Shown: piece by piece, positions 1 to 7,704 of the stretch | Position numbering within the stretch: position 1 is the first letter of the stretch | How the letters are laid out: each line of letters begins with the position of its first letter | Assembly: GCA_027493525.1 (NCBI GenBank) | Contig: JAOSKN010000003.1 | Coordinates: 124,001-188,000, forward strand | Direction: 5' to 3' | Length of the DNA stretch: 64,000 nucleotides | Origin: Planctomycetota bacterium | GTDB taxonomy: Bacteria; Planctomycetota; SZUA-567; H5-PLA8 | Made by a program: the position numbers and the translations under genes | Notes under the pieces: generated by a model | Told to the model about the DNA's origin: nothing | What the model saw: the letters and a program-made list of their open reading frames with translations, nothing else | The model's database searches: none

Positions 1-993
1 CTGACCGAGTTGCACGAACCGAGCCAGGTTTCCGCCGCTTTCTGCGTCAGGTCGAAGATCGCCGTCGCCATGTCCGCGAACTCGGCGTTGACCTTGGTCT
101 CCGAGGCCATTTCTTCCTGAACGCGCGCCAACTCGGCCTTGAGGCCCTCATTCTTCTCCTGGAATGTCTCCTGCTCGACGTCACCGGCGAGATACGTGTC
201 GAGGAGCTTGGCTTTCTTGTTGAATAGCTCGGATTCTCTCTTCTGAAGGACGCGCCGGATCTTCTTCCGGTAGGTCTCCTCGTCGGACAGCGAGGCGCGC
301 AGGGCCTCCCGGAACCAGGCCGTGACCTCGGGGGGGAGCCTGAGGCCGTTGAGCTGATCGACGATGGCCTGCTTCAGGTCGCTCGCCCGCCAGCGGACCT
401 TCGGATGGCTCGGCGGCATGTCGTGGTTCGAGCACCGGTAGTACACGTGATTCTTGAAGGTTCCGTCACTCTGTCGCTTTTTAATCTCCTCGCCGGTAAT
501 CGCGTATCCGCAGTACCGGCAGCGGAACAGGCCGCCGGAGAGTGGGAGGTTGACCTGCCTGATTCTCCGGTTTCGACCTGAGAGCAGGTCCTTGCAGACC
601 TCGAAGGTCCCGCGGTCAATGAGCGGCTTGTGCTTGCCGGGGAACCGTCGTCCGTGCCAGTTGATGTCGCCGGCGTAGAAGGGGTTGTTCAGGATGTAGG
701 ACACGGTCTTCCAGCGGAACCGCGGATTGGCAGGCTGGTAGACGTACCCCTCCTCGGCGAGCTTTTCCCCGACGCCATCGAGGGTCAAGTCGCCCAGGGA
801 GAACAACTGGAACATCCGGACCACGGCGGGGCTGTGCTCGGGATGGACCTTGATGGGTTCCGCAGGATCGTCCGGATCGTTCACGTAGCCATAGGGCGCA
901 TGGGTGGGAAGCCAGCCTTGCTGGACCTTCTCGTTGAGGCCCTTGAGGGTCTCCTCGCGGAGGTTGTCGGAGTAGAACTGCGCGACGGAGGCG
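1..993 (-). pseudogene. Large serine recombinase, C-terminal part
   Basis: The reverse strand reads through 331 codons without a stop. It contains a Recombinase domain (for example HAPYGYVND and NNPFYAGDINWHGRRFPGKH), a zinc-ribbon (CRYCG ... CSNH) and a C-terminal coiled coil (KKIRRVLQKRESELFNKKAKLL), in the order typical of large serine integrases. The N-terminal catalytic resolvase domain with its serine is absent because the IS256 element starts at 994. The C-terminus runs off the window. Homologous C-terminal tails recur at 29790-29902 and 31925-32208, so this recombinase family is repeated locally. Almost certainly inactive. The N-terminal half does not appear on the other side of the IS. 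Confidence 0.85.
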
Positions 994-1018
994 GGGGTAT
1001 TGTCAAAAGTTGTGGATG
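994..1018 (+). repeat. IS256 left inverted repeat
   Basis: 25-bp terminal repeat beginning ggggtattgtcaaaag and ending gtggatg. It is the exact reverse complement of 2351-2375 and lies about 13 bp from the end of the transposase gene. Confidence 0.9.
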
Positions 1019-1030
1019 GCGAGAGGAGAA

Positions 1031-2272
1031 TCATGCGGCGTTTTCCTTGATGCCGTCCACGAAACGGATGCCTCGAATCACGTCTTCCAGCAGCTTATGG
1101 CCGTTTAGTTTCCGCCAGCGCTTCTCGGCAACCTGAGCGAGTTTGAACACCATCGCCAGCGTGGCTTGGCGCGTGCCGCAGCCTTTGGTCTTGTGCGTCC
1201 GCAAGCGCACCGTGGCGAAGGCGGACTCGATCGGGTTCGTCGTTCTCAGATGCGCCCAATGCTCGGCGGGGAAATCGTAAAACGCCAACAGCGCGTCTTG
1301 GTCCTTGAGCAGACACTCGACCGCCTTGGGATGCTTGGCTTGGTACGTCGCCACGAACGCATCGAACGCTGCCTGCGCATCCTTGCGCGTCTGGGCCATC
1401 CAGATCTGATGCAATTTCTCCTTGGCTGAAGGCTGTAATTTCTTGGGCAGGCCGTTCAGCACATGCATCGTCTTGTGAACCCAGCAACGCTGCACCCGGC
1501 ACTTGGCAAAGGCTTTCGGAAGCGCCGCCCAGAAGCCCAACGCACCGTCGCCGATGGCCAGGTCCGGGCCGTTCTTCAAGCCGCGCGCTTTCAGGTCCGT
1601 CAAGACCTCAAGCCAGGACTGTTCGCTCTCCCGCACGCCGTCATGCACGGCGACCAGTTCCTTCTTGCCGTCGGCCGTGGCCCCCATGACCACCAGGATG
1701 CACGAGCGGTCTTCCTCCAGGCGGACGTTGAAGTAGATGCCGTCCACCCACAGATACACGTAGCGCTTGCCCGCCAAGGACCGCCGGTTCCAGCTCGCGT
1801 ACTCGGAGGCCCAGACGTCCTTGATCCGCGTGATCGTATTGGCCGAAAGCCCCTTGGCTTGCGGCCCCAACAGCGCGCTCAGCGCCTCCGGAAAGTCCTG
1901 CGTGGAGATGCCCTTCAAATAGAGCCACGGGATCAGGTCTTCCATGCTCTTGGTCCGGCGCAAATAGGGCGGCAGAATCTTGCTCGTAAAGGGCTCTCGC
2001 TCGTCCGAGGGGCGCCGGTCTTCCACGCGCGGCTGCGCTACGCGTACGGCGCCGATGCCCGTCTGGATCGTTCGTTCCGGCAGGTAGCCGTTGCGCACCA
2101 CCACGCGATGCCCGCGCTCGTCCCGCGCCCGCTCGAAACGCTGGAGGTATTCTTCCACCTCCGCGTTCAGCGCCGCGGCTAGCAAGCGCTGCGCGCCTTC
2201 GTTCAGGATGTGAGTAAGCACGTCCCGGCTGGACGCTTGCGGATCGAGCGAAACCGTCGTACCCTGGCTCAT
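1031..2272 (-). CDS. IS256-family (mutator-type) transposase
   Basis: A 413-residue DDE transposase of the usual family length that cuts and rejoins the ends of its own IS. The three catalytic acidic residues are visible in family context: VDGIYFNV (first Asp), IGDGALGFW (second Asp) and TNPIESAFATVR (Glu). The mutator-type C/H segment (CRVQRCWVHKTMHVLNGLP) lies between the second Asp and the Glu. The N-terminus (about residues 10-60) matches the DNA-binding region of the family. The frame is intact, so the enzyme is probably functional. It is the only gene of the element. Confidence 0.95.
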   Translation of the reverse strand: MSQGTTVSLDPQASSRDVLTHILNEGAQRLLAAALNAEVEEYLQRFERARDERGHRVVVRNGYLPERTIQTGIGAVRVAQPRVEDRRPSDEREPFTSKILPPYLRRTKSMEDLIPWLYLKGISTQDFPEALSALLGPQAKGLSANTITRIKDVWASEYASWNRRSLAGKRYVYLWVDGIYFNVRLEEDRSCILVVMGATADGKKELVAVHDGVRESEQSWLEVLTDLKARGLKNGPDLAIGDGALGFWAALPKAFAKCRVQRCWVHKTMHVLNGLPKKLQPSAKEKLHQIWMAQTRKDAQAAFDAFVATYQAKHPKAVECLLKDQDALLAFYDFPAEHWAHLRTTNPIESAFATVRLRTHKTKGCGTRQATLAMVFKLAQVAEKRWRKLNGHKLLEDVIRGIRFVDGIKENAA

Positions 2273-2350
2273 GTGGCGTATCCTCCTGCCCTTGTGGGCG
2301 TGGTGGCCTTAGATCTCCACCAAGGATACGCCGCACTTTTCTTTCTCGCT

Positions 2351-2375
2351 CATCCACAACTTTTGACAATACCCC
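2351..2375 (-). repeat. IS256 right inverted repeat
   Basis: Exact 25-bp inverted partner of 994-1018. It lies upstream of the transposase start (2272), so the element promoter should lie between 2273 and 2351. The next gene, transcribed in the same direction, ends at 2382, only 6 bp outside the element. Confidence 0.9.
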
Positions 2376-2381
2376 TGCTAT

Positions 2382-3623
2382 TCATCTTTCACGGTCGTCT
2401 GGGCCGGGCAGGTCATTCTTCTCCGCGTTCGGACTCGGATGATCCTGCGGCGTCTCGCTGGGACGATTCACACCAGTAATCGTTTCGGATAAAAGCTTGC
2501 GTAGTGATGCTGTCTCACCTCGCACCAGAATTACGCGCCGAGTTATCGCCGCAGCACCCATTAGATCCCCATGCTTTAATCGACTATCGGCTTCCATTAA
2601 GAGTACATCTGGATGTGTTCCCTCTTTTTCATTAGGAATATTAGCCTTTGCGTCTACAAGATTCTGCTCATACTCCTTAGTAAGTCCTGCTTTCCATAGT
2701 ATTTTAGCAAATTCTCTGTAAACAAAAATTGAATAGTATTTAGAATAAGTTGAACCACTATGCGTGGCTTTAATCTCTTCAAAGGCATTATATATCGCTT
2801 TCTTGGCACCTTTTATGTCGCCCGCTCCTGCTAAAATGCAACCCAGTCCGAGACTATAGGTCATTTCAGATTCATTACTGACGCGCAGTCCATTAGATGA
2901 TCGCCATACTTCGAGAGCACGTTTGAAATCCCCTTCTTCCGCATAAAGCATTGCCCGACCCCAAACTGGATCTGCTAGTTGGGGATAAAGCCTTGTGGCC
3001 AAGTCAAAGGCCCTTTCCGCATCCTTAAAATTCCGCATTTTCATGTAGGCTTGTCCTTGAGATAGAATTGCCTTAACGAACTGTTTGTCTAATTGTTCTG
3101 CGTATAACCAAGCAGATATTGCTTCATCATAATTCTCCTGCCAATACAAAGAACAGCCAAGAACGTAAGCCCAGTCCTTGGCTTCTGGGTTATCCCTCAA
3201 AAGCTGTCTGAGCTGCTGAATCAACATTTCGACTCCTGCTGGAGTAAGCATTCTAAATATTGCATCGCGTTCTAGTGGACCGGCTTCACTGATATTCTCT
3301 GCAAGAGTCTTACACATATCTAAATCCTTCTGTCCGTAGTCTTCACCCGTCTTCTTCATGACAATCTTCCTCAATTCCTTACAAACAATAACGCTCAATA
3401 CATATTTTACTCTGACAAGTACCTCCGGATCCGTTTCAATTGAGATAGATCTTAGCAGCGCGTCCTTTATCTCTTCGCCTAATGCTAAAAGTCGTTTCTG
3501 GGAAGCTTCCCTTTGCGAAAAACTATCTGACCCTAACAATTTTACTAGTGCTTCAACTTCACTTGGCTCTTCGGCAGCGCAATTGGAGGCGGCGTAAAAA
3601 TTATTAAAGAGGCCAACAGCCAC
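2382..3623 (-). CDS. TPR protein with HEAT-like N-terminus, downstream of Rhs gene A
   Basis: 413 residues starting from a GTG. The N-terminal part (about 25-75) has a HEAT-like motif (LGSDSFSQREASQKRLLALG ... DPEVLVRVKYVL) of a kind common in PVC-group proteins. Residues about 150-300 contain tetratricopeptide repeats (YDEAISAWLYAEQLDKQF, FKDAERAFDLATRLYPQL, FKRALEVW), which bind partner proteins. The C-terminal tail is rich in Pro, Asp and Glu. The gene starts 58 bp after the stop of Rhs gene A on the same strand, the place where an immunity or accessory gene for a polymorphic toxin often sits. That role is inference. GC content is lower than in the neighbouring Rhs cores, suggesting separate transfer. 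Confidence 0.7.
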   Translation of the reverse strand: MAVGLFNNFYAASNCAAEEPSEVEALVKLLGSDSFSQREASQKRLLALGEEIKDALLRSISIETDPEVLVRVKYVLSVIVCKELRKIVMKKTGEDYGQKDLDMCKTLAENISEAGPLERDAIFRMLTPAGVEMLIQQLRQLLRDNPEAKDWAYVLGCSLYWQENYDEAISAWLYAEQLDKQFVKAILSQGQAYMKMRNFKDAERAFDLATRLYPQLADPVWGRAMLYAEEGDFKRALEVWRSSNGLRVSNESEMTYSLGLGCILAGAGDIKGAKKAIYNAFEEIKATHSGSTYSKYYSIFVYREFAKILWKAGLTKEYEQNLVDAKANIPNEKEGTHPDVLLMEADSRLKHGDLMGAAAITRRVILVRGETASLRKLLSETITGVNRPSETPQDHPSPNAEKNDLPGPDDRER

Positions 3624-3681
3624 CTACCCCATCTGTTGCTGGTCGAAGGATAGTTATGCGCTGTGGACATTGGTCTTCATT

Positions 3682-6600
3682 TCACTTTGTGGTCGTCAAC
3701 GCACTTTTTATGCAATAGTCTTTAATCGTCGTTACTACATCTGGAGGCTTCCAACCCGTTGGGGCTTCGTTCGTGACTGGTCCGCCTTGACGGAAGTCTG
3801 CACGATTCCCCTCACCCAGAAGGCAATTGCCTGCTTCAATACCTAGGGTCGCACAACTGTTTGTAAGCACATTATATCCGCCCCGGTCTGGTTTGTTCCT
3901 TACAAGGTTATCAATGAAGGTCTTTATTCTTGAACAGTCGAATTTGATCCAGTCAGTCTGCGTCTTGACGCCCGCACCCCCTGGAGTACCCGCTGGTGTT
4001 TCAGGAGCTACTCCGCTACCGCTTCTCCCAATCGCAGTCCCTTGGGCAGCGTTCGGTTTCTCTCCCTTGGGAACCTTTATGATGATGATTTGCAAATGGC
4101 CGCCTACGATTTGGAATATTTGATGCTCTGGCTCAATGGAAAGTACTTTGAAATAGCAATCGCAACATGGGTCGTCTGTTGAGTCTCCTGTTGCACCAAG
4201 TTGCTCTGCTATCGTCAGAAGATCACCATAGCGTTCTCTGTATTCTGAAAGAATGCGTTTCGCGTCATCTCTTGTGCGTTGGGGATTTTGAGAATAATTC
4301 GCCACTTCTTGGAGGAATTGCATTAGTGCTGCAAGCTCCGCTGCTGTCGTGGGTGGAGTAGGATCGGATAATCCTCCACCATCGGCGGGATACGGAAGCC
4401 ATCCAAATAGATCCAGAAACTTTGCAGGAGAATTGGCAGCATAGTTATACAAATCACTCACTGATAAGATCCCAATCGGATCCCTTGAGATAAACCTCCC
4501 CAGATCCACGCTCATATACCTGTTCTTGTAGTACATCAACCCCGTCTCTGGATCGAGGCGCTGCCCCGTGTAGAAGAAGGGGTTGCCGATCGCCGTCGCG
4601 CTTCCGGTCACGTCGTCCGACGTGAACCACGTCGAATCCGTCCCCGCGCCCGTGATGACCGTCGCCTTGCCGTAGGCGTCGTAGCTCTTCACCGCCTCGA
4701 CGATCGCGCCGCTCTGGTTCGTGATCGCGTGGACCGAATACAGGTGGTTGGTGTGGTAGTAGTATTTCGTCCCGGCGGAGTTCCGCATCATCAGCACTTC
4801 GTCGAGATAGGCCCCGAACACGAAAAGCCGATCCGGCGCGCTCGCCGCCGCGCCGTTGTCGTACTCCGCGATGCAGCGCCAACCGTCGTAGACGAAGACC
4901 GTCGAATTCTCGTCGAAGGTCTTCTTCACACGCCGGCGGAACGCATCGTAGACGTACTCCGCGGTCTCTTCGCCGACGGTCGCCGAGGCCATCAGGTTCT
5001 CGAAGTCCCACGTGTACGTCTGCCCGTTTGAATGGGCGGTCAGATTGCCCTTCAAATCGTAGCTTAGCGAAGCCGCGTCAATCGCCGTCAGTTCGTGGAC
5101 CGAATTATGCGTCCGCGTCTGGGAACTGCCGCCGTTCGTGAACTGGTCCCAATCCCCGACGAGGCTCAACTGCCACGCCTGGTTGTTCCCGCTCCCGTTG
5201 CGCTGGAAGTCGATTAGCCGGTCTTCCGGATCGTAGTCGTAGTCCTGGTCGTCCGTCGTGTTGTGCGTGCTGCCCTGTGTCAGCGGATTTTTGTTCGCGT
5301 CGAACGTATAGGTGAAGTCCGTCACGTTCGGCGTGGCGATCTCGGTAATCCGGTTATCGCCCCGGTAGGTCCGCGTCTCGACCTTCGAGTTCCCGAACGT
5401 CAGCGTCGTCCGCCGCATCCCCAGGTCGTAGGCGAACGTGCCCACGTTCGAGCCGTCGTACTTGATGTTGCTGAACTGGTCGCGGTTCGTGTACGTCTGC
5501 GCCACGACCTTCCCGTTGGGGTACGTGATGCTCGTCCGCCGGTCGGCGGCGTCGTAGGCGCTCGTCGTCGTGTAGGCCGTCGCGTCCACCGTCAAGGTCT
5601 CGCTCGTCATCCGCCCGCCGTCGTCGTAGGCCCGTTCCACCAAGGTATCGTACCGCCCGCACTCGGCGGAAGTCAACCGGCTCGCCTTGTCGTAGGTGAA
5701 GAGGTCCTCCGAGGTGTCCGGGTACGTCCGCCGGATCAGCCGGTCCACCCGGTCGTACTCGTACTCCGTCAATTCCTCCTTCTGATCCAGCCGGAAGGCC
5801 ATCCGCCCCCGCGCGTCGTAGCCAAACGCCACGAGTTCGTTGTTCCCCGGCAGGCTGTGCCCCGGATAAAGCTCCTCGACTTTCAGGTTCCGCGGATCGT
5901 AAGTAAACGTCGTCGTCGATTCCTCCGCGTCGGTCAGCGCGGTCAGGTTCGAGTTCTCGTCGTACACCCAGGCCGTCACGCCCTCGTTCCGGTCCGTGCA
6001 GCTCACCTTGCGGTCCCGAGCGTCGTACTCGCACGTGGTCGCCTGGGTCTTCGCGTCCGTCGTCTCGATCAAATTATTGTGGTTGTCGTAGGCGTACTCC
6101 ACCGCGTCGCCCGTCGCGTTCCCTTCGCCGTCCACGCTCAAGGTGTCCGTGCAAAGAATCTCCCGGTTCCGCGCGTCGAAGACGCAGTCCTCGCCCACGC
6201 CGTTCGGGTCGCGCAGCCTGATCCGATTCGAGTTCGCGTCGTAGGCGTAGGCCGTCGCGCGGCTCTCCGCGTCCACCGTCGAGAGCGTCCGCCCGAGCCC
6301 GTCCACCCGCGTCTTCGTCGTATGATTCAGCCCGTCGTAGAACGTCGTCTGCAGCACGCTCCCCTGCGCGCCCGGCGTGCCGCTCGCCATCGCGTCGTAG
6401 ACGATCTTGCGCGCGTTCCCGTTCCCGTCGATCGTCTTCACCAGCCGCCCCAGCCCGTCGAAGATCCGCGCCGTCTTCTCGCCCTCGGGGTTCGTCTCCT
6501 CCACCGCCGAGCCCACCGACCCTTCGCCCAGGCTCAAGTCCGTCAGGTACGCCGCGTAGGTCGCGTCCAGGCCGTCGCTGTCCGTCAGGTCCTCGTCGTA

Positions 6601-6885
6601 GACCCACGTGGTCGTCAGGCCGTCCGTGGCGTCCGTCCCGTGCGTCCCGGCGATGGGCGGGTCGTTCTTGGCCACGTACCCCAGCTCGATCAGCCAGACC
6701 GTCCGCGCGACGGGGCGCATCCGCGCGTCGTAGCGGGTCGTGGCCTCGTTCAGCGTCGTCTCGGGATCGTGGTACACCGCGTCGGCGGTCTGCGGGTCCT
6801 GCGGGAATTCCGACCAGTCCGCCGAGGTGAATTCGTGCACGAGCAGGTTCCGGCTGGGCGAGGAAATTTCACCGTCGGCGCGCAA
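3682..6885 (-). CDS. Rhs/YD-repeat protein A, N-terminally truncated
   Basis: About 1060 residues of tandem YD repeats (for example EYEYDRVDRLIRRTYPDTSE) ending in the RHS core (YYYHTNHLYSVHAITN ... GRFISRDPIG), which forms a shell around a C-terminal tip. The tip (about residues 810-1067) is Cys-containing and matches no toxin family I can name. Codons from about 6860 down to 4500 are nearly identical to 10762-8393 in gene B. The tip and the DNA beyond it are unrelated. At about 6860 homology to gene B stops abruptly, and the frame opens with a TTG lacking a clear ribosome site. This copy has therefore lost the N-terminal repeats and any secretion region, and may be a displaced orphan cassette that serves as a tip reservoir by recombination. 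Confidence 0.8.
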   Translation of the reverse strand: MRADGEISSPSRNLLVHEFTSADWSEFPQDPQTADAVYHDPETTLNEATTRYDARMRPVARTVWLIELGYVAKNDPPIAGTHGTDATDGLTTTWVYDEDLTDSDGLDATYAAYLTDLSLGEGSVGSAVEETNPEGEKTARIFDGLGRLVKTIDGNGNARKIVYDAMASGTPGAQGSVLQTTFYDGLNHTTKTRVDGLGRTLSTVDAESRATAYAYDANSNRIRLRDPNGVGEDCVFDARNREILCTDTLSVDGEGNATGDAVEYAYDNHNNLIETTDAKTQATTCEYDARDRKVSCTDRNEGVTAWVYDENSNLTALTDAEESTTTFTYDPRNLKVEELYPGHSLPGNNELVAFGYDARGRMAFRLDQKEELTEYEYDRVDRLIRRTYPDTSEDLFTYDKASRLTSAECGRYDTLVERAYDDGGRMTSETLTVDATAYTTTSAYDAADRRTSITYPNGKVVAQTYTNRDQFSNIKYDGSNVGTFAYDLGMRRTTLTFGNSKVETRTYRGDNRITEIATPNVTDFTYTFDANKNPLTQGSTHNTTDDQDYDYDPEDRLIDFQRNGSGNNQAWQLSLVGDWDQFTNGGSSQTRTHNSVHELTAIDAASLSYDLKGNLTAHSNGQTYTWDFENLMASATVGEETAEYVYDAFRRRVKKTFDENSTVFVYDGWRCIAEYDNGAAASAPDRLFVFGAYLDEVLMMRNSAGTKYYYHTNHLYSVHAITNQSGAIVEAVKSYDAYGKATVITGAGTDSTWFTSDDVTGSATAIGNPFFYTGQRLDPETGLMYYKNRYMSVDLGRFISRDPIGILSVSDLYNYAANSPAKFLDLFGWLPYPADGGGLSDPTPPTTAAELAALMQFLQEVANYSQNPQRTRDDAKRILSEYRERYGDLLTIAEQLGATGDSTDDPCCDCYFKVLSIEPEHQIFQIVGGHLQIIIIKVPKGEKPNAAQGTAIGRSGSGVAPETPAGTPGGAGVKTQTDWIKFDCSRIKTFIDNLVRNKPDRGGYNVLTNSCATLGIEAGNCLLGEGNRADFRQGGPVTNEAPTGWKPPDVVTTIKDYCIKSALTTTK

Positions 6886-6903
6886 GGGCCATGCGGCACG
6901 ACA

Positions 6904-7257
6904 TCAGCGGACATCGCCAAGGTCTCTCGACGAACCCCGCGCAAGATTGCTTGGGCGCATACCCCTTGGCTTCAACATCCGTCGCTCCATCTCCTGCCAG
7001 ACGTTATGCGGCGTCGGAAACAGTTCATCCACGTCCGGCGCGCGGTCAAAGCAATCCAACACGACCTCCCGGCCATCCACTTTACGTGTCCACTGGTACG
7101 CCCACTTGGGCGCTCTGGGCAACCTGCCGTACCAGCGGTTGAGCCGCCTGCGCGCATACCAGCGGACGCCTTGGCACTCGATCTCCTTGGGGCCAAGCAC
7201 GACGACAGGCTTCATGCGGAACGGGAAGAGGCCGGCGACGTGAACGGGGGGTTTCAT
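6904..7257 (-). CDS. Hypothetical protein, 117 residues
   Basis: Begins with an ATG at 7257 and reads MKPPVHVAGLFPFRMKPVVV. It is rich in Trp, Tyr and Arg (GVRWYARRRLNRWYGRLP). No family recognised, no signal peptide and no membrane span. It lies between the tail remnant at 7321-7412 and the truncated start of Rhs gene A. It may be a complete small cargo gene or another remnant of the recombination that shaped this block. No convincing Shine-Dalgarno sequence was seen. Confidence 0.35.
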   Translation of the reverse strand: MKPPVHVAGLFPFRMKPVVVLGPKEIECQGVRWYARRRLNRWYGRLPRAPKWAYQWTRKVDGREVVLDCFDRAPDVDELFPTPHNVWQEMERRMLKPRGMRPSNLARGSSRDLGDVR

Positions 7258-7320
7258 GGGTTGACAACTCGGTTTTCAGACAGCGGCAACCGGACGGGGA
7301 AACTCCATCCTGACGCGGCC

Positions 7321-7412
7321 TCACTTCGCTGCATCCGTTTCGGGCGTTTCATTTTTCTCCGTGTTCGGGTCGGATGATCCTGCGGCGGTTCGCTGGGACG
7401 CTTCAGCAAGGC
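7321..7412 (-). pseudogene. Tail remnant paralogous to the TPR gene end
   Basis: The reverse strand encodes EASQRTAAGSSDPNTEKNE and stops at 7321-7323. The DNA closely matches 2412-2472, which encodes the corresponding end of the TPR protein (SETPQDHPSPNAEKNDLP). Only the last ~30 codons are present, so a second TPR-like partner gene was probably replaced here except for its tail. Confidence 0.55.
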
Positions 7413-7436
7413 CACCTATACACAAGGAAGAATTCC

Positions 7437-7688
7437 TTAGTAAATGACATAAACCCCCATCGTTAACACTGCTAGTAAGAAGGTTAGAAGTGCGTTCTTA
7501 AACAGGCGTGATCTTATCTCCAAACCTCGCGAATTGAATAACGCAGAGTTATCAATCCTTGAAAACGCATGCCAGAAACTTACTCCTTCCTTGCGCTCCT
7601 CAGCGACTTGCCTTCGAAGGAGTGTGCCATACGTTCCCGAAATGAGAGTTACTACAACCAATAGCACTTTAATCAGTATCATATGCAC
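7437..7688 (-). CDS. Small two-span membrane protein after Rhs gene B
   Basis: 83 residues with one hydrophobic segment near the N-terminus (about 4-22, LIKVLLVVVTLISGTYGTLL) and one at the C-terminus (about 65-82, ALLTFLLAVLTMGVYVIY). The two flank a charged middle (RRQVAEERKEG). The start lies 17 bp after the stop of Rhs gene B on the same strand, so it is probably cotranscribed. A small membrane protein in this position fits an immunity protein for a membrane-active tip, but no family is recognised. GC is clearly lower than in the Rhs core. Confidence 0.6.
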   Translation of the reverse strand: MHMILIKVLLVVVTLISGTYGTLLRRQVAEERKEGVSFWHAFSRIDNSALFNSRGLEIRSRLFKNALLTFLLAVLTMGVYVIY

Positions 7689-7704
7689 TCTCCAGCAATG
7701 ACAG

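Larger units (their letters stand above)
994..2375 (-). mobile_element. IS256-family insertion sequence
   Basis: A 1382-bp element with perfect 25-bp terminal inverted repeats (994-1018 and 2351-2375) around one intact transposase. The flanking bases (cggaggcg on the left, tgctattc on the right) do not form the 8-9 bp target duplication usual for this family. The two flanks also belong to different genes (a serine recombinase on the left, a TPR protein on the right). The copy therefore probably sits at a recombination or deletion endpoint rather than at a clean insertion. Confidence 0.9.

Noticed and set aside
5263..7377. Long plus-strand frame opposite Rhs gene A (704 codons)
   Set aside because: Shadow of the GC-rich YD-repeat gene. 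Arg/Val/His-rich text without domain features. The same holds for the frame at 8635-11718.
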